NCBI GenBank assembly: GCA_019055375.1
Contig: JAHQIW010007320.1
Span: 62,001-126,000 of the forward strand
Length of the DNA stretch: 64,000 nucleotides
Direction: 5' to 3'
DNA from: Parelaphostrongylus tenuis
Taxonomy: Eukaryota > Nematoda > Chromadorea > Rhabditida > Metastrongylidae
The position numbers and the translations under genes were made by a program. A model generated the notes under the pieces. That model was not told where the DNA came from. It made no database searches and was given only the letters and a program-made list of their open reading frames with translations. Shown piece after piece: positions 46,031 to 58,535 of the stretch (within the stretch, counting starts at the first letter, position 1; every line of letters starts with the position of its first letter).

Positions 46031-48750
46031 AATTTTACTAAAGATTTAACGCTAAAAATGCACTCTTCATTTAGGCCCAATCATAGCATCGTATGTATTG
46101 GATATCTGGCCATACAATGAATGTGGTGACCCATCGACACGTCAGGGCATGCTGCTTCGGCCCGAAGCAGTATGACAGAACGCTGACAGACAAATAGGGG
46201 ATTGCGGCCCATGGGTACGGTCTCAGCTACAATCACTTGTGTGTGCAAAAATCTTCTAACCGCTGTCCTACACGCGTTCCACTTGATTCGTAGTCAGACA
46301 AATTAGAACAGTAAACTCTAGAAATGTTATTGTCATGATCATGGAAAACATCAAGATGCACTAACTGCATTCACTAAAGTTCATCAACAAAAATCACTGT
46401 GTCATGAAAGGTTGACTAACTTCTCATCACACATTTCTCGGCAGCTGTACTGTTCGCAGATGATGACTGTTTCATCTACGTAAAGATTTCAACCTTCAGT
46501 AGGGCGGTAGCCGTTGAACATGGTGTGGTACAGATATGGAAGTGCCCTCTATAATCGCATGCCCGCTGGTTTAGTACAAAGTAGGTTGACTTAGCTCTTC
46601 ACTCCAGAAACAGCAAATTGATACCGAGTTGTACAGAATAGAGAAATGCCAGTTTGATACATCGGTGGGCCACTATAAGTCAACGTTAGGCCCAGATATG
46701 CATTCAGTCACCTCTACAATACTTAGTGGAGCCAAGAGCTCACCCCTCCTCCCTTAAAGTGCCCATCGAAGACGCGCTATCCTCCACCTGTTTAGATAAT
46801 CGTTCGATCAGCGGTTTTCCTAGCCGTGATTTCAACTAGTAAAAGCGCAGAACAAATCCTTTTTTCTACTTATCGAAAAGAAACAACGACACGAACACTA
46901 TCACTTGTGATTCAAAAGAAGAAGCGAAGAAACGAGTAAAGATAAAGAAAAAAATATGATATGAAAATGGGAAGGAGAGTGGAAAGGAGCCATCCAAGAT
47001 CTGTCCACATGCCACTAAATCACAGTGCTTTAATTGCAATAATAATGCGACCATTGCAGTTGAAGTGGTGGCGATCGTGGTGGAGGTGTGGAGGTGGTGG
47101 AGAGGAAAGAGGATACGTGGAAAACTGGATGTTGCGTGGTGAAATGAAGGAAATGATCCGTTTATAGAAGATTTCATTCAAAAAAGATAAGTGCAGCGCA
47201 TCATACAGGAAAATAAATTGTAATGATACACCGGACTAATATACATTAGTCCAAAGCACACAGCCTTTAGAACGAACTTCATCAAGAGACTACTTGTGTG
47301 CTTGAAAACCGGAATGAAATGGGTATTTTGGCGTTCATCCCAAGATGGCTTACTATTTAACGAATTTTCTACTTTTCTGCTCAGCTCAAGTTGTGTTGAC
47401 AAGTAGCCAAGATATTTTGCGTAGAACCCTTATGGCGGAAGTGACACTCCTATGGAGGAAGTGAAATAGAGTAGAGAAAAAGCAAAGAAACCAACTCTCA
47501 CGAAAATTGTTTCTTTCAGGATGTTCTATTGTAAGATGAAAGAAGGTTTCCGTACATTAACCTGCGTGAGTACCATAAATAAAGAATTATTCGCTAAGAA
47601 AATAGACTGTTAAGAATTTATCAAAACTAATGAAATGAAGTTGAGTGGAGAAAGGCCTTTATTCTTCTATCCCTAGTTTTTTCTTATAAAGTCCAAAAAA
47701 ACATTATTTCTCTTATTACTGACAGGCCTTCTAATCGCGATCTCAGATGGCCATTTTGGGGAAGAATCAAGCATAGAACAAAACCTACTCTCTGTCTTCT
47801 CTTCTGTTGGTGCATTCAAAGACAAAGCTAAGCTACATTTGATAATCTCCACATCTCTTAAATAAACTGAAAATTTACCTAGTTCTGTAAGGCAGATTCT
47901 GCAAAACTATTGATGGAGTTCTTACCACGGCAAAGAACAGGAAAAATTCTATTTTTATGGGAAGATGGAGGTGTTTCATGCGCCTATTAAGAGTATAGAG
48001 CCTTAGATGATATCTCATAAGAGCACTTTCTACTAGTACCATCTCGTTCTAGATCAACAGATAAGGAGATATGATCATTGACAACAATGGCGCACAACAC
48101 GAAAGCGAACAGCGTGCATAATTGACTTGAATCATCGTCTCGGAACGAGCCGAAGACATCGTAACGTTGACCAAATAGAACTTTTTTCTAAGCCATTTTC
48201 GCGCTGCATTAGTTTAGTCATTAAGGAAGGATTTATTTTGAATAGTTGTCGCTGTGATAATCTTAGATTTCATCCATCGAGTGCGGTAATAATTTGAATG
48301 AAACGACTCAGGCAAAGAGTACAAGTAGAAGGAAATCATGGTGAAGTGCGCTCTTGAAGAGTAGAGTGAAAGGAATCCTGACAAAATAAATTATACGTCT
48401 GGTTATGAAGGAGACCCTTTATACGAGGCTCTACTGGAGATTTCTCTTGTTCTGCTTCTGCAGACTGTGAAAAAGAGGTCCTTTTGCGTTTTGTGCTCAA
48501 ATTACTTCATAACATGGAGGATTCGTATGAGCGAATAAGTCAACTTCAATTTGTTCAAATACGGACAGTCAATTCTTATTTCTCTTAATTCAATATCAAC
48601 GATTAGCTTCAAAAACTTCTTTCTGACATCAGCACAAAGACGTTTAAAGATTCATTCATATGCAACATAGGCACCTCCTCACGACATTTTTCATCGACAA
48701 CGAGAGGCGGTATGAGGGTACACGAAATAAAGGTGTAACATGATAAAAAT
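46031..48750. other. No recognised gene; G-rich strand near 47,060-47,110
   Basis: The plus strand at about 47,065-47,108 has repeated GGTGG and GGAGGTG runs (gtggaggtgtggaggtggtg), which could form a G-quadruplex. Otherwise no motif or repeat was identified. Confidence 0.4.
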
Positions 48751-48754
48751 ACCA

Positions 48755-49000
48755 GCCAAAAAGCACTCGAGTGTGCAACACTCTGTGTTAGGTGAAAATT
48801 TCACTTGACATAGAGTGTAAAACGTTCGTCTTCGATACCTCTCTTTAGGGAGATTAGGGCTCCCTAGAGAGCTGACTAAAAGAACGAAAGACGACAGGTT
48901 CTGCCCGACTGACGAGTCTGTAAGGACGAAACACGTGTATCGGGCTGTACCAAGAGCCCTGACCAGATCACATGACATGTTGGCTCAAATAAAAATAAAA
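48755..49000 (-). repeat. MITE-C copy (one end)
   Basis: Parallel to 2,115-2,360: caacactctgtgttaggtga, gagtgtaaaacgttcgtctt, cgaaacacgtgtatcgggct, then tcacatgacatgttggctca. Ends at the right terminus; the left terminus is absent. Confidence 0.75.
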
Positions 49001-49739
49001 TATACCGAATTGTGGTACCTTCTATACTCACTGCCTGACGATAATATATTGTCGGCACATTTATGCTTTCTCAAAGATTTGCAATAAGGTTGTAAATTGG
49101 ACACAGTGAAAAAAACTTGGTTATCTTCGAAATTCGTTTACAACTAACAGGCAGTTGGATCTGACGGCCAGCTTCCATATCAGAGCTACCTGGTGAACTT
49201 GCTAAACACTGAAATTTGTATACGTCTACGCTCTGACATAGATTAGATGTGTGAGTTAGCGTGCGTGGAGATTTATGATCTGATAAAACATTGCGTGAGA
49301 CTGCTCACTCACGAAAATTCATGAAAAAAGTCAAATTTATGTGGTGAATACTTGTTAAGGTATTGGCGCAGCTGCTCCAGGACCACGGGGCGAATCGACT
49401 CGATCGGCATTCAACGATTTTTGGCAAAGGAGACCAAAATTTCTGAGAAGTAGATGGTTTAACTCGTAGAATTCCAACAGTTTCGGAAATGATAGGTATG
49501 AGAAGACACAGGGGGTTCAGAAGAAGCTGTAGTTTACAAAATGTGGTGAGACTGTGAAATAAGAAATACTACTGATTAGAACTGGCAAGGTAGCTCATAA
49601 ATACACTGTACCCGTTTTCGTATAATTTTAAAGTGGTTAAGGCTCAAATCACTGTGGCCTTCAATCTTACCTTTACCAAAAAGGCGAATTGACCAAGCGA
49701 CGTTAAACAAATCAGCTAAAAAATTCCAAAGATTCTCAA
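49001..49739. other. No recognised feature
   Basis: Nothing recognisable. Confidence 0.4.
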
Positions 49740-49849
49740 ATTATTTTTATGTATATACACGTATACATATGTATAAATAAATGGATAAATAAATAAATAT
49801 GTATATATGTATAATAAATGGTAAATATAAATAATAATAATAAATAATA

Positions 49850-49890
<41 letters not shown>
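49740..49890. repeat. AT-rich microsatellite with (TA)n
   Basis: Runs of aataaataa and tatgta lead into an uninterrupted (AT)n from about 49,855 to 49,886. The open frames rich in Tyr and Ile are artefacts. Confidence 0.9.
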
Positions 49891-49891
<1 letters not shown>

Positions 49892-50169
49892 GACATTGCG
49901 CACTGTACACATTGCGCGCAACAAGTCGTCTCTCATATCTACCATCATTCCTGTGTTGATTTTAGCAACAACAATATTTGTTTATGGATGCTGCATGACT
50001 CGTTCCGGAGTCCTTCGTTCAATTGTAGGCTAGAATCTGCTTCTTCTAGCGACCGCTTTTTGATAGATCCGCTCAATATGATATAATCTGATAACGATAT
50101 ATACACGTTTATATGTTATGTTATGAACATGAACATGTTTTATCCTAATCTAAAATCTGTTTTATTTAT

Positions 50170-50830
50170 TTGTCTATTGTCAGTTGTGGTCAAGTTAAGA
50201 AAAGTAAAAATGAACATATCGCAGTAGTTGAATTGCACAAAATACTCGCACACAATTCTACCGTAATTTCGTCCCTAGCGGTCAAAACCGTTCTAAGCGC
50301 GTCCACCCTCGTGTAGTGAGTAGCCGAGACTTTTTCTCCAGTATGGACCACTCAAGCAGATTCATTGAATTGAGATAAAGCGATTTTGACGGCCAAATGT
50401 TCCTGCGCCAGAAGCCTGGAAACTGCTCTTGACAGATGGCAATTGTTTAACGGACCAAATTCACAAGGGCTCAGCCCTGCTGAAGTGTAATTCCGTCGGC
50501 GCCAAAGTACTGAGTACTCTGAGGCTTCAGTATACCCCGTAGAACTTGATGTTGCTGCTGATAGCTGGCAGCGTTGGTTGAGACGTTTTTGTTTAGGAGA
50601 CTAACGGCGTCTTTGACGGCCCAGGTCATCACAGAAGCCGGAAAATAATGCAGTTAATGATTTTGCTACTGCAAACTTTTGCTGACCGTTCTTGAGATTT
50701 TGACATCGATTATGGCCTCTGTTGAGTCGTTCGACTTTGACACGTGTTTGAGAAAAATACGGCGGAAATGTTTGTTTCTTGTGTATCTTAACTTCTACGA
50801 TATGTTGATTTTTACGATCCATAACTTATG
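50170..50830 (-). pseudogene. maT/DD37D-type mariner transposase, decayed
   Basis: Minus-strand frames carry the block NQHIVEVKIHKKQTF (family F.VEA..N.QN), then NVSTNAASYQQQHQVLRGIL with KPQSTQYFGADGITLQQG (family VLEG.LKPWA..HFGG....QQDGAPAH). Then come EQFPGFWRRNIWPSKSLYLN and SMNLLEWSILEKK (family WPP.SPDLNPMDY.VWSILE.K). The tail KVSATHYTRVDALRTVLTA continues in another frame. The catalytic Asp of the LNPMD block is replaced (LNSMN), and frameshifts and stops make the gene dead. A lineage distinct from the other mariners here. Confidence 0.8.
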
Positions 50831-52760
50831 CGCAGCTGAAAGAGGCAGATAAATAAACGAATCAAGATTACAATCAAGGAGAAATTTCAGTAAATTTGCC
50901 AACATTGATAAAAATATATCAGCTCAATGCCAGAACTAACAAATTAAAATCGCACGAATTTTTTGCGTATCCCGTATATAAGAATCAGTGCTCGACGCCG
51001 AGCAGACAATTTGACAGATATTCAGCAACATCGGCAGAATGGGACGTTGGAACTTCAGCAATGATGTGAAATCACATCAAGTCGATTGTCGAGCTCTCCA
51101 TAAACCAGCTAGAAACTCCATAAGTTTGATATTCGATGTCAACTGCTGGTGCTGATGACTAAGAAAACTCACTACGCAATTAGACACGTTGACATTCCAT
51201 TGCGTTGATCGCCGTGCTTGTCCGTCTTAATGACGAAATCGTCAAAGAAATTCAAAGGTTTTCCGGCTGAATACAGTGTACAGCTGGTTTTCAGATGAAG
51301 AACAAGCGGTTCTTGATTCAACTCCGAGATTTCCTACCTTCTATTCCACTTCTCCCCCACCCTCCCCCCCTTCCCCCCACTCCCCCATTTGCCTCTGCTG
51401 TTAGCATAGCTTTTTGTAAAGATTCTCAGAGAGATACCTCGCTTTCAGATAAACTCTTCATGCAGCAGTGAGAGCAGTCAAGAGACGAGTTTGGAGCTGA
51501 TTTCAGCATGAAAAAACGACGAAAAGACGACCAACTTCCTCATAAACCTTGACATTGAAAATGATACATCAGCAAGAACTACTACAACTACTACCACATA
51601 AGCTGAGCAAGATATATCCTCAAGGCTTGAAACAAAATTTGCTTGGACGATTTTTTGCCATTCCACTTTTAGATTTATTTGATTTATTGTTATCATTCTA
51701 TAACCACCAAAGACGCACCACTATCGTTAATACGGTTTTTGTATTTCATGGAAAATTGAACGAGATGGGAACGAAATTTGAAAGCAGAGAAAGTACAAGA
51801 GTAAAATGATGAACGATCTCTCACAAAACACTGAACAATACTGATCATAGGCGAGTTATGCGGGAAATTATGAAAATAATGGTCAAATTTATTATCGCCG
51901 CTGTCAGGTTGCCACCTATTCATCTTCTCTTCAATGACGACTCTAATTCTGCACTCGGAAGAGAAGAAACGAAGCAGCAAAAGGTTGCGTATGAGAAAAT
52001 AAACGAGAGAGAAGTAATTAGAGAAGTGATTAGAGAAATAATAAACGGATTTCCTTAAGTTGTTATAGCTTCACCAAAGGCCATGAATTATCAGCATACG
52101 ATGATGACAGACAGTGGTATCAAAAACAGCGGATGCTATAACAAATGAGAAGGGTGAAAGAAGGACTCATTCACAGTTTACTGAGATACCATCGATATTT
52201 TCGAACGCTCGTGTCGCAATAAAAAAAGAACAAATCCTCTACGACCGTGACCCAAATATGAAACCTAACCACTTTTGATTATCGACAAGGTTCACTACAA
52301 CGATGCTGCGATGTCAGCGATGCGAATCGTCGACACTTTGGTGCAATGACAAGCCTAATGAGACGATTGAATGTTGTCTGTCTGCTCTTTAACAGCAATA
52401 AATTTTAGATCAAATTAACTCAGCGTGTGGTACTGTGCTACTATGAGTTTGAAAGCATTAAGGATTTTCTTTGATCTCAAAGAAGCTTTGATAGAAAGTG
52501 GAAATGTGAACGAACTGAATCTGCTTTCGATGTAACGTAATATGAGACCGGACAGAAATGCCATCATAACACTACGAGATTACATCTCGAAAACTACCAA
52601 TGAATGTTGAAATGAGCAAGCTTTTGCTGATTTTTGTCTCTCTAAGGTTTCAGTGGTGTTTCTTCTGTATTTTCCTTGTTTTTGAATCTAGCTATCGCAC
52701 TGTTAACTCTACTCGTGCTTTTGAGAACAGTAGAATACTAAGAAGGCAGAGTTCCTTTTT
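50831..52760. other. No recognised gene; C-rich tract at 51,352-51,390
   Basis: The plus strand at 51,352-51,390 is almost pure C and T (cccccaccctcccccccttc). The rest has short frames without motifs. Confidence 0.4.
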
Positions 52761-52764
52761 GTTT

Positions 52765-52925
52765 CACCGTTTTCAGGAGTGGTATGATGTTATAAATATA
52801 CCCACTGATCTAGAATGATGTGTAAAACATTTGCGTCAGGCGGGACTTGAACCGAATTTCACCCAATCCGGGGGAGCGTGCTCTATCCCTCGCACCAGCG
52901 ACGCCTGTTTTGACACCACTTTGTT
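52765..52925 (-). mobile_element. SINE-B copy with tRNA-like head
   Basis: End module ggagtggtatgatgttataa, then gcgtcaggcgggacttgaac, whose reverse complement is a T-arm with B-box ggttcaagtcc, then gagggatagagcacgc-like D-arm sequence on the minus strand. Confidence 0.65.
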
Positions 52926-54235
52926 CTGCACATCACTCTACATCAATGGAAATATCATAAAAATCAAAACATCGCAGCCAGCTTTGCTATTTTTCAGAAA
53001 AATCATGAGAAATTCAGAACGTGCCGAGTTAAAATGTGCAGAGAATACGCGTAGGACATATAACACATTTTTATGCCTAAATTTTAGAGCATTATTTCAT
53101 CTTTCTTTTGGACTGGACTGAGATTCTGTTACGAGATAACCCGCAGCACAGACTGATTGGATACCAGAAAAAATAAGCATAAGTAATCTGAGTTAACCAG
53201 GAGAATATGACTTGACACACAAAAGCTTCACATAGTTGCGACACTGATCGGATTGGTTAGCGGAGCGCATGGGTGAACTGATAGATGACTACCAGTTCTC
53301 GTGTCCAGCCTTTATACTTGGCTTCTGCATGATACTGTAACTTTTGTGTTGCTTTTTCTCGTGAGAGAAAATTGCTTGCCTCTGCTATTTACTGACACTG
53401 AAAACTTTTCTGATTGAAACTTGTCACAAAAACCTAAGTTGGTGGTTCACCTACAATGAATACATCAGCCTGATGAACGGCTAGGTGCTTTTTTTTTGGT
53501 GCTGTCGAACCACAATTAAATTGCCGTCTGGAAATAACTCAAAGGCATTGATAACGTGGGGCTCGTCGCTGTTGAAAATACTGGTTCTTGGTGAATTTGA
53601 TCACTGTGCAACAATATAAATGGCTTTTCTTTGAATTAACACGTGAGAATTAGTGCGGTTTTCGTTTTCATATATCATAAAGAGCATTAAATTTTATACT
53701 TAATGTGCAGTCGTTTCTCTATGAAAAGATTCCACTGCAAAGATGTTCATTGTCGAAGCGACTTTAACAACCAAACCGGTTATGGTCGCACGTAACATTC
53801 ACGACGTGAACATTGATGACAAACTTAACAACGTGTTAAACACTTAAGATTTACTGGTTCACATGAAAAAAGCCCAGTAATTCGCATTAATAAGCAAATA
53901 ATTTGAGCTGAAACCAGCGAAGTCTTCAGTTGAGACGCATCTGGTAAACTGCGATTCCATAACTGACTCTAAGTGTTTTACTCAACTGCTGAAAACCCTG
54001 TAATTTCACTGATTTTACCCTTAAAAAGGCGAAAGTAGATCATCGAGTTCTTCCGTAAGAGTGGTTTAGTATTGATCGTGCTTAGGATGAAATGTTGCAC
54101 TTCCATTCACAGATGGCTCCGCTCTAAGAAAGAGTCGCTGTTGATCAAGTTCGGCACCATGGAGACTGCCAGATTATGAAGTGGCGACCAATTCATCTCA
54201 TCTTTCAATCAATTCATTTGACTCGTCTCACAGTT
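52926..54235. other. No recognised feature
   Basis: Short frames only. A minus-strand stretch at about 53,480-53,640 has a faint mariner flavour (AFELFPDGNLIVV), too weak to call. Confidence 0.35.
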
Positions 54236-54239
54236 TTCT

Positions 54240-54425
54240 TATGCTGTGCAGATCTCAGTATTTTTACATTGATTCGTCTCCTCGTATTCATCGCTTGATT
54301 GAGGATTTGCCTTTTCATAGACGTCGTGGAATGCTGGTTGAGTTCAACACCTTTAATCTCGAGGATAGCCAGGCTGAGGCGTTCTTTAGGGCGTTCGTTA
54401 TTGATTGCTGGAGAGTGCCAAACAT
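54240..54425 (+). repeat. Dispersed repeat E, copy 2
   Basis: Parallel copy of 4,931-5,110: ctgtgcagatctcagtattt, gctgaggcgttctttagggc and gttcgttattgattgctgga. It stays open for 95 codons on the plus strand, but the product has no recognisable domain. Confidence 0.5.
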
Positions 54426-55555
54426 GGTATTACATGCTAAACCGTTGCATCGTTGTATGGTAATGTAGATAATATTTGAAAAATCAGAATTAACAGCAGC
54501 AATGTAGGAGAGACCATTCGGCACTGAGGGGTAGACATACATCCCACGATATCGATCATCGTTAGGAAGACTAAGCGTATGTCAGGCTTATACGATGCCT
54601 GAGGTGCCATACCTATGTATCGCCTCAATGCTCCTAATCTTCCAAACACATTTCGTTCTGAGTTTTTGACTCCGAGAGAATGAATCACATACCGAGAACC
54701 CGCGCTTAACCCTTTCCGGAGCGTTTGCTAACCGTTTGAGGTTCAAAGTTTTGCATATCACCTAAAATTATCGAGAATAGAGGTAAAATCATTCGACGCG
54801 CACGGGCTTTTCCTTTCCTCGAACGGAAACGAAAAACTATCTTTAATTACTCATTGACTAAAAGAATTCAAATTGGTGCGGCGTAAAAAATGCAGAACAC
54901 CAAGATGATTAAGGAATAAAATAAAACAATTGCAAGGAGAATTGATAGAATAGGCACAAACGAAACACTAGGAATAAATCAGAGCTATTTTAATGACTAT
55001 TCAACGAGAAAATGATTTGAAAAAAGCACAGAGGAATTTAGGACAGGGCCGTCGATTTTTCCACAAGCTCACAGCCTTCTAATAAAGTTCAATGAAATGA
55101 AAGTTCAATTTTCTGATCAGAATTCGTAGATCTTGAGATTTAGTTTGGTTTCTATTTTATGAAAATACATATGGTGAGGAATTTGCGCATCAGACACAGT
55201 TCCAGTAATACAATTTGATAGCGCTAATGTGAGAATCCTTTTTAGGCGAACTGCGAACAAGACGATTAGAAACGTCAGAATAGTTGCACCTAATTTGAAG
55301 GTATTTCCGTTTTGGAACTGAGATGGAATACTTTATTCTGTTGAGGCAAAAATTGGCATTAAAATCGATGTTTAAGCAATACCACATCACAGTGTCATGA
55401 AAACAACTTCAAGACTCAAAGACGATTATTAATCCATCAAATCATGTAATCCTCATAAGGATAATGTGGCTGTGCCACCCATTTGGGGCTTCGCTCGCAT
55501 CGTTATTAGTACGAGAAAACCTATTTTACCGATCTTGGTAGGAAAAAATAGCCGA
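54426..55555. other. No recognised feature
   Basis: Nothing recognisable. Confidence 0.4.
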
Positions 55556-55760
55556 AGGTAGTTTGCCAAGTTCAGCTACGGCGTTGGCCCACTTCTAGAT
55601 AGACTTCCTTATACCAAGGCCGAGTTTCTTCATCGCTTAGTTGGTCGCTGGAAAATGACCCCTTTTCTATGCAACACAGGTCAGTTACCCGGGTCCTTTC
55701 CCGGTTTCGATCACAGTAAACAACAGGTGATGTTCTACGAAAATGCTCACAAAAGATAAG
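55556..55760 (+). CDS. Possible isolated exon, unknown
   Basis: After an acceptor-like gaaggtag the frame FAKFSYGVGPLLDRLPYTKA continues with EFLHRLVGRWKMTPFLCNTG and on to a TAA at about 55,758. A good internal donor, caacaggtgatg, lies near 55,727. The composition is protein-like, but I recognise no family and see no partner exon. Confidence 0.2.
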
Positions 55761-55879
55761 AAAAAAAAAAGAGAATGAATACTAGATAACGCAGATATTG
55801 CTGAAGCTCTTCCGATCAGGAAATCTTCTTCGGATTTTCTGCTCTGTGACAGCCGTAAGCCATGCGATCGACAATCAGT

Positions 55880-56060
55880 TATTCTGAGAAAGCAGTACAG
55901 TGACCCTTTCACCGTGCATCAAGTGTAAAAAGTTCATCGTCGATTCCTCTTCATAGGAAATATCCATAAGAACCTGACTGAATGAAAATGTACTGTCCTA
56001 CTGATGAGGCTGGAAGGCCGAAACCGTGTTTAACACTTTGTAACTGTCATATCACGCCTC
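55880..56060 (+). repeat. Diverged MITE-C-like sequence
   Basis: Shares the order catcaagtgtaaaaagttcatcg (shortened), gattcctctt, ctgatgaggctgga and gccgaaaccgtgtttaac with MITE-C internal and terminal blocks. Weak. Confidence 0.35.
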
Positions 56061-56834
56061 ATGAAAGGCTCAAAATATTTCATCAGATTATACCTTCCTT
56101 AACAATATCTTCAGTGAACACTCATCAAGTCGCTTCAAAAATAAAGTCAAATGGAAATGGCAGGTAGTTTTTATAGCGAATTATTCTGAATTTTCCACTA
56201 GTTGCAGCTGTTGCTCATTGAGAACAGGTTCTAGCTTTTCACCAAAGTCGATGAAACTTTTTTTGAGAAGATTCCTACTCGAGTTGTCTTTGTGAATTAT
56301 CACAAATGTGCATATGTTTCTCTGGAACTGGTCTGGCATTTGATGAGTGTAATGAAAACGGCGACGAAACACTGAACGATCTCTTAAGTGAATGCCATCG
56401 TTAAACCGCAAAGGGGTCACACCAACCGAGCGATGATCATTACCGCACACTTTTTTGTTGTCAATGGAACTTGGCGACCAAACATCAATGAGTTGTAGAT
56501 GAACTACTTCGAACAATTTGATAGGAAAAGAAACAATTGATCTCTCAAAGATTACCTAGCCAGAAATGCGGATCGATTTTTTTCTCTAATCTTTTGTCAG
56601 TCAATTGATAAGATATGTGAAGTAGTGGTGCTACAGTCTGTCTTAATGTTAATAAGATAGTCGTAGTGTTGGAGTACCGTACGCAGATGCTGAGTCGACC
56701 ATATACCACCCTAACCAAGCTTCTCATCCCTCCTGGGCTCACATCGCTGCGATCCTGCCTGGAAAAAGCTCCATCTTGTTCATAAAAGCCACGACACCTA
56801 CTGGAAAGACTTGGGAACACGCTCGCAAATTCAT
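56061..56834. other. No recognised feature
   Basis: The minus frames at 56,181-56,516 and 56,545-56,820 show no family motif. Confidence 0.4.
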
Positions 56835-57406
56835 TAGGTTGAACAAAATGTTATGGGAAGTTTTTTGAAAGTTCATTTTTCGACATCTTTAATCGTCTTC
56901 ATTAGTAGTTTTATGTTTATATTTATCTAGTTCATTGACCTGGATAGATGAATTGCGTCTGAAGCTGCGACAAATTGGTGGCAAAGTATTCACGAATGAT
57001 CCGACGAAAGCGCTCTTTGTTTCAGCAGGACAATGCCAAACCGCATACGGCCAAGAAGACCAAAGTCATGTACGAACAGTTGGACGGCAACGAAGTTCTT
57101 CTTCATCCAGCCTACACTATAGACGTTGACCCATTCAATTATGACCTCTTTCGATCAGTGCAACACTTTTTGAATGGCCGTCAATATGAATCACATAATG
57201 AAGTTGAAGAAGCATGTCAAGAGTTTTTCGATTCAAAGGAGCCATGATAGTACTGCGAGCAGCTCCGGAATCTTGCAGAACGGTGACAGAAAGTCGTAAA
57301 AAACGGTGGCCTAGACTTTGGAGAATAGCTATTGGTATTTTTATTTTATTTTGCGAATAAAAATAAGACTTCTGAAAATTTCCCGGAACTGCTTGTTAAA
57401 CCCTAG
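56835..57406 (+). mobile_element. Internally deleted mariner with both termini
   Basis: Terminal inverted repeats: ggttgaacaaaatgttatgg at 56,837 against the reverse complement of 57,385-57,404 (ending gttaaaccc), with TA at 56,835-56,836 and 57,405-57,406. Inside, the plus strand encodes the C-terminal half of a transposase: LFQQDNAKPHTAKKTK (second catalytic Asp), DVDPFNYDLFRSVQHFLNGR (third Asp region, family SPDLAPSDYHLF), then VEEACQEFFDSKEP and LAERWQKVV. The first part of the gene is deleted, and the start region is in another frame. Confidence 0.85.
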
Positions 57407-57840
57407 TAATGAGATATCCTCAGAAAGAACCAACTAGACCAGATTTCATCGATATTATAGTGTGAGTGGAAACTTTTGAATCAATTGCAGATGAGGTCGT
57501 TTACAAAGACTCGTTTCACCAATGATCATCGAGATTCCTGAACTCATCTTTTTGTCATCAGTGACGACAACTACCATATTACCTTTGTCAACATGAAGTA
57601 CTCGACTAGCACGAGATGCTCTGCTTGCCTGCCTCTCTCCAATAATTACATCTTTCATGTTTCCTTTTTTGAGTATGGAACCTCTCGATGTCTTGACTGC
57701 TACTTGAAAAATGTGACGGACAGAGTTGATGACAGATGGAAGACAAGAATGGCAGACGAAGCCTCACTATGACGCTACTGCTCAATTACTACTTAAAAAA
57801 CAGAGAGACGTCTTTGCCTGATTCGTGTCAAAGCTCCATT
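57407..57840. other. No recognised feature
   Basis: Nothing recognisable. Confidence 0.4.
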
Positions 57841-57841
57841 T

Positions 57842-58137
57842 ATAAAAAGCTCTCGACGTTGATCAATTCCTGTGACGATGCGCCATGCATTCATTCGTCT
57901 TCAATTTTAGACTTCGTTTGAGCTGATTGAATGCATATCTGGCCTTTACAATGACTCGCCGTGGCCCCCGCTGTACCGAGTCAGTGCTGCTTATTCCCCA
58001 GAGAAGTCTGAGACCATTCTGGTACCAATTCACAGACCCGAAGAGATAGGTGGCTTGTTTGAGCCGTGAAGCTAAGCTCGAACCTTTGAACTCGTGTGGG
58101 ACGCAGCGCACCTCTAACCACTGCGCCACATGCGCTT
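57842..58137 (-). mobile_element. SINE-A copy 5 (head retained)
   Basis: On the minus strand: gcgcatgtggcgcagtggtt, agaggtgcgctgcgtcc, then B-box aggttcgagcttagcttcac, then the common body ending gctttttata. The best preserved A-box and B-box pair of the family. Confidence 0.85.
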
Positions 58138-58139
58138 CT

Positions 58140-58535
58140 TTTCCACCTATAAATCGTTAGAAACTCTAGAATGTTAAGACAGGAAATGTCACCATTTAGG
58201 AAAGAAGACAACAATTTTTCGACAACTCCGTCTTCTACAGTTGATGACTAAAGTTGATGGTCCACAGCCTTTCGTCCTCATGTGGTGGGCCACATAGTCC
58301 ACTTCAGCTCAACCCGCTTTAGTGGATCCCTCGCAAACGAAGTAACCTCACTCGGTGGTCTCATTATATACAGAATTTACAATACATAATACCGATTGTC
58401 GACTAGTAGCAATTTGTTTTCATGTCGACATTCTATCCTGTAGCAATCACTATAAGATTAGCCAATACACTGCGAGGCAATATTAGCTTACTTAACCGAC
58501 TTTCTTAATCTCAGCTTTGATTTATTAAACCTTTC
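58140..58535. other. No recognised feature
   Basis: Contains a small perfect hairpin, atgtggtgggccacat, near 58,279-58,294. Nothing else is supported. Confidence 0.4.

Noticed and set aside
46866..47177. 103-codon minus frame
   Set aside because: Low-complexity Ser/Thr/Phe sequence opposite the G-rich tract.
53480..53640. Mariner fragment on the minus strand
   Set aside because: Only one block (AFELFPDGNLIVV) is suggestive; no other catalytic blocks in order.
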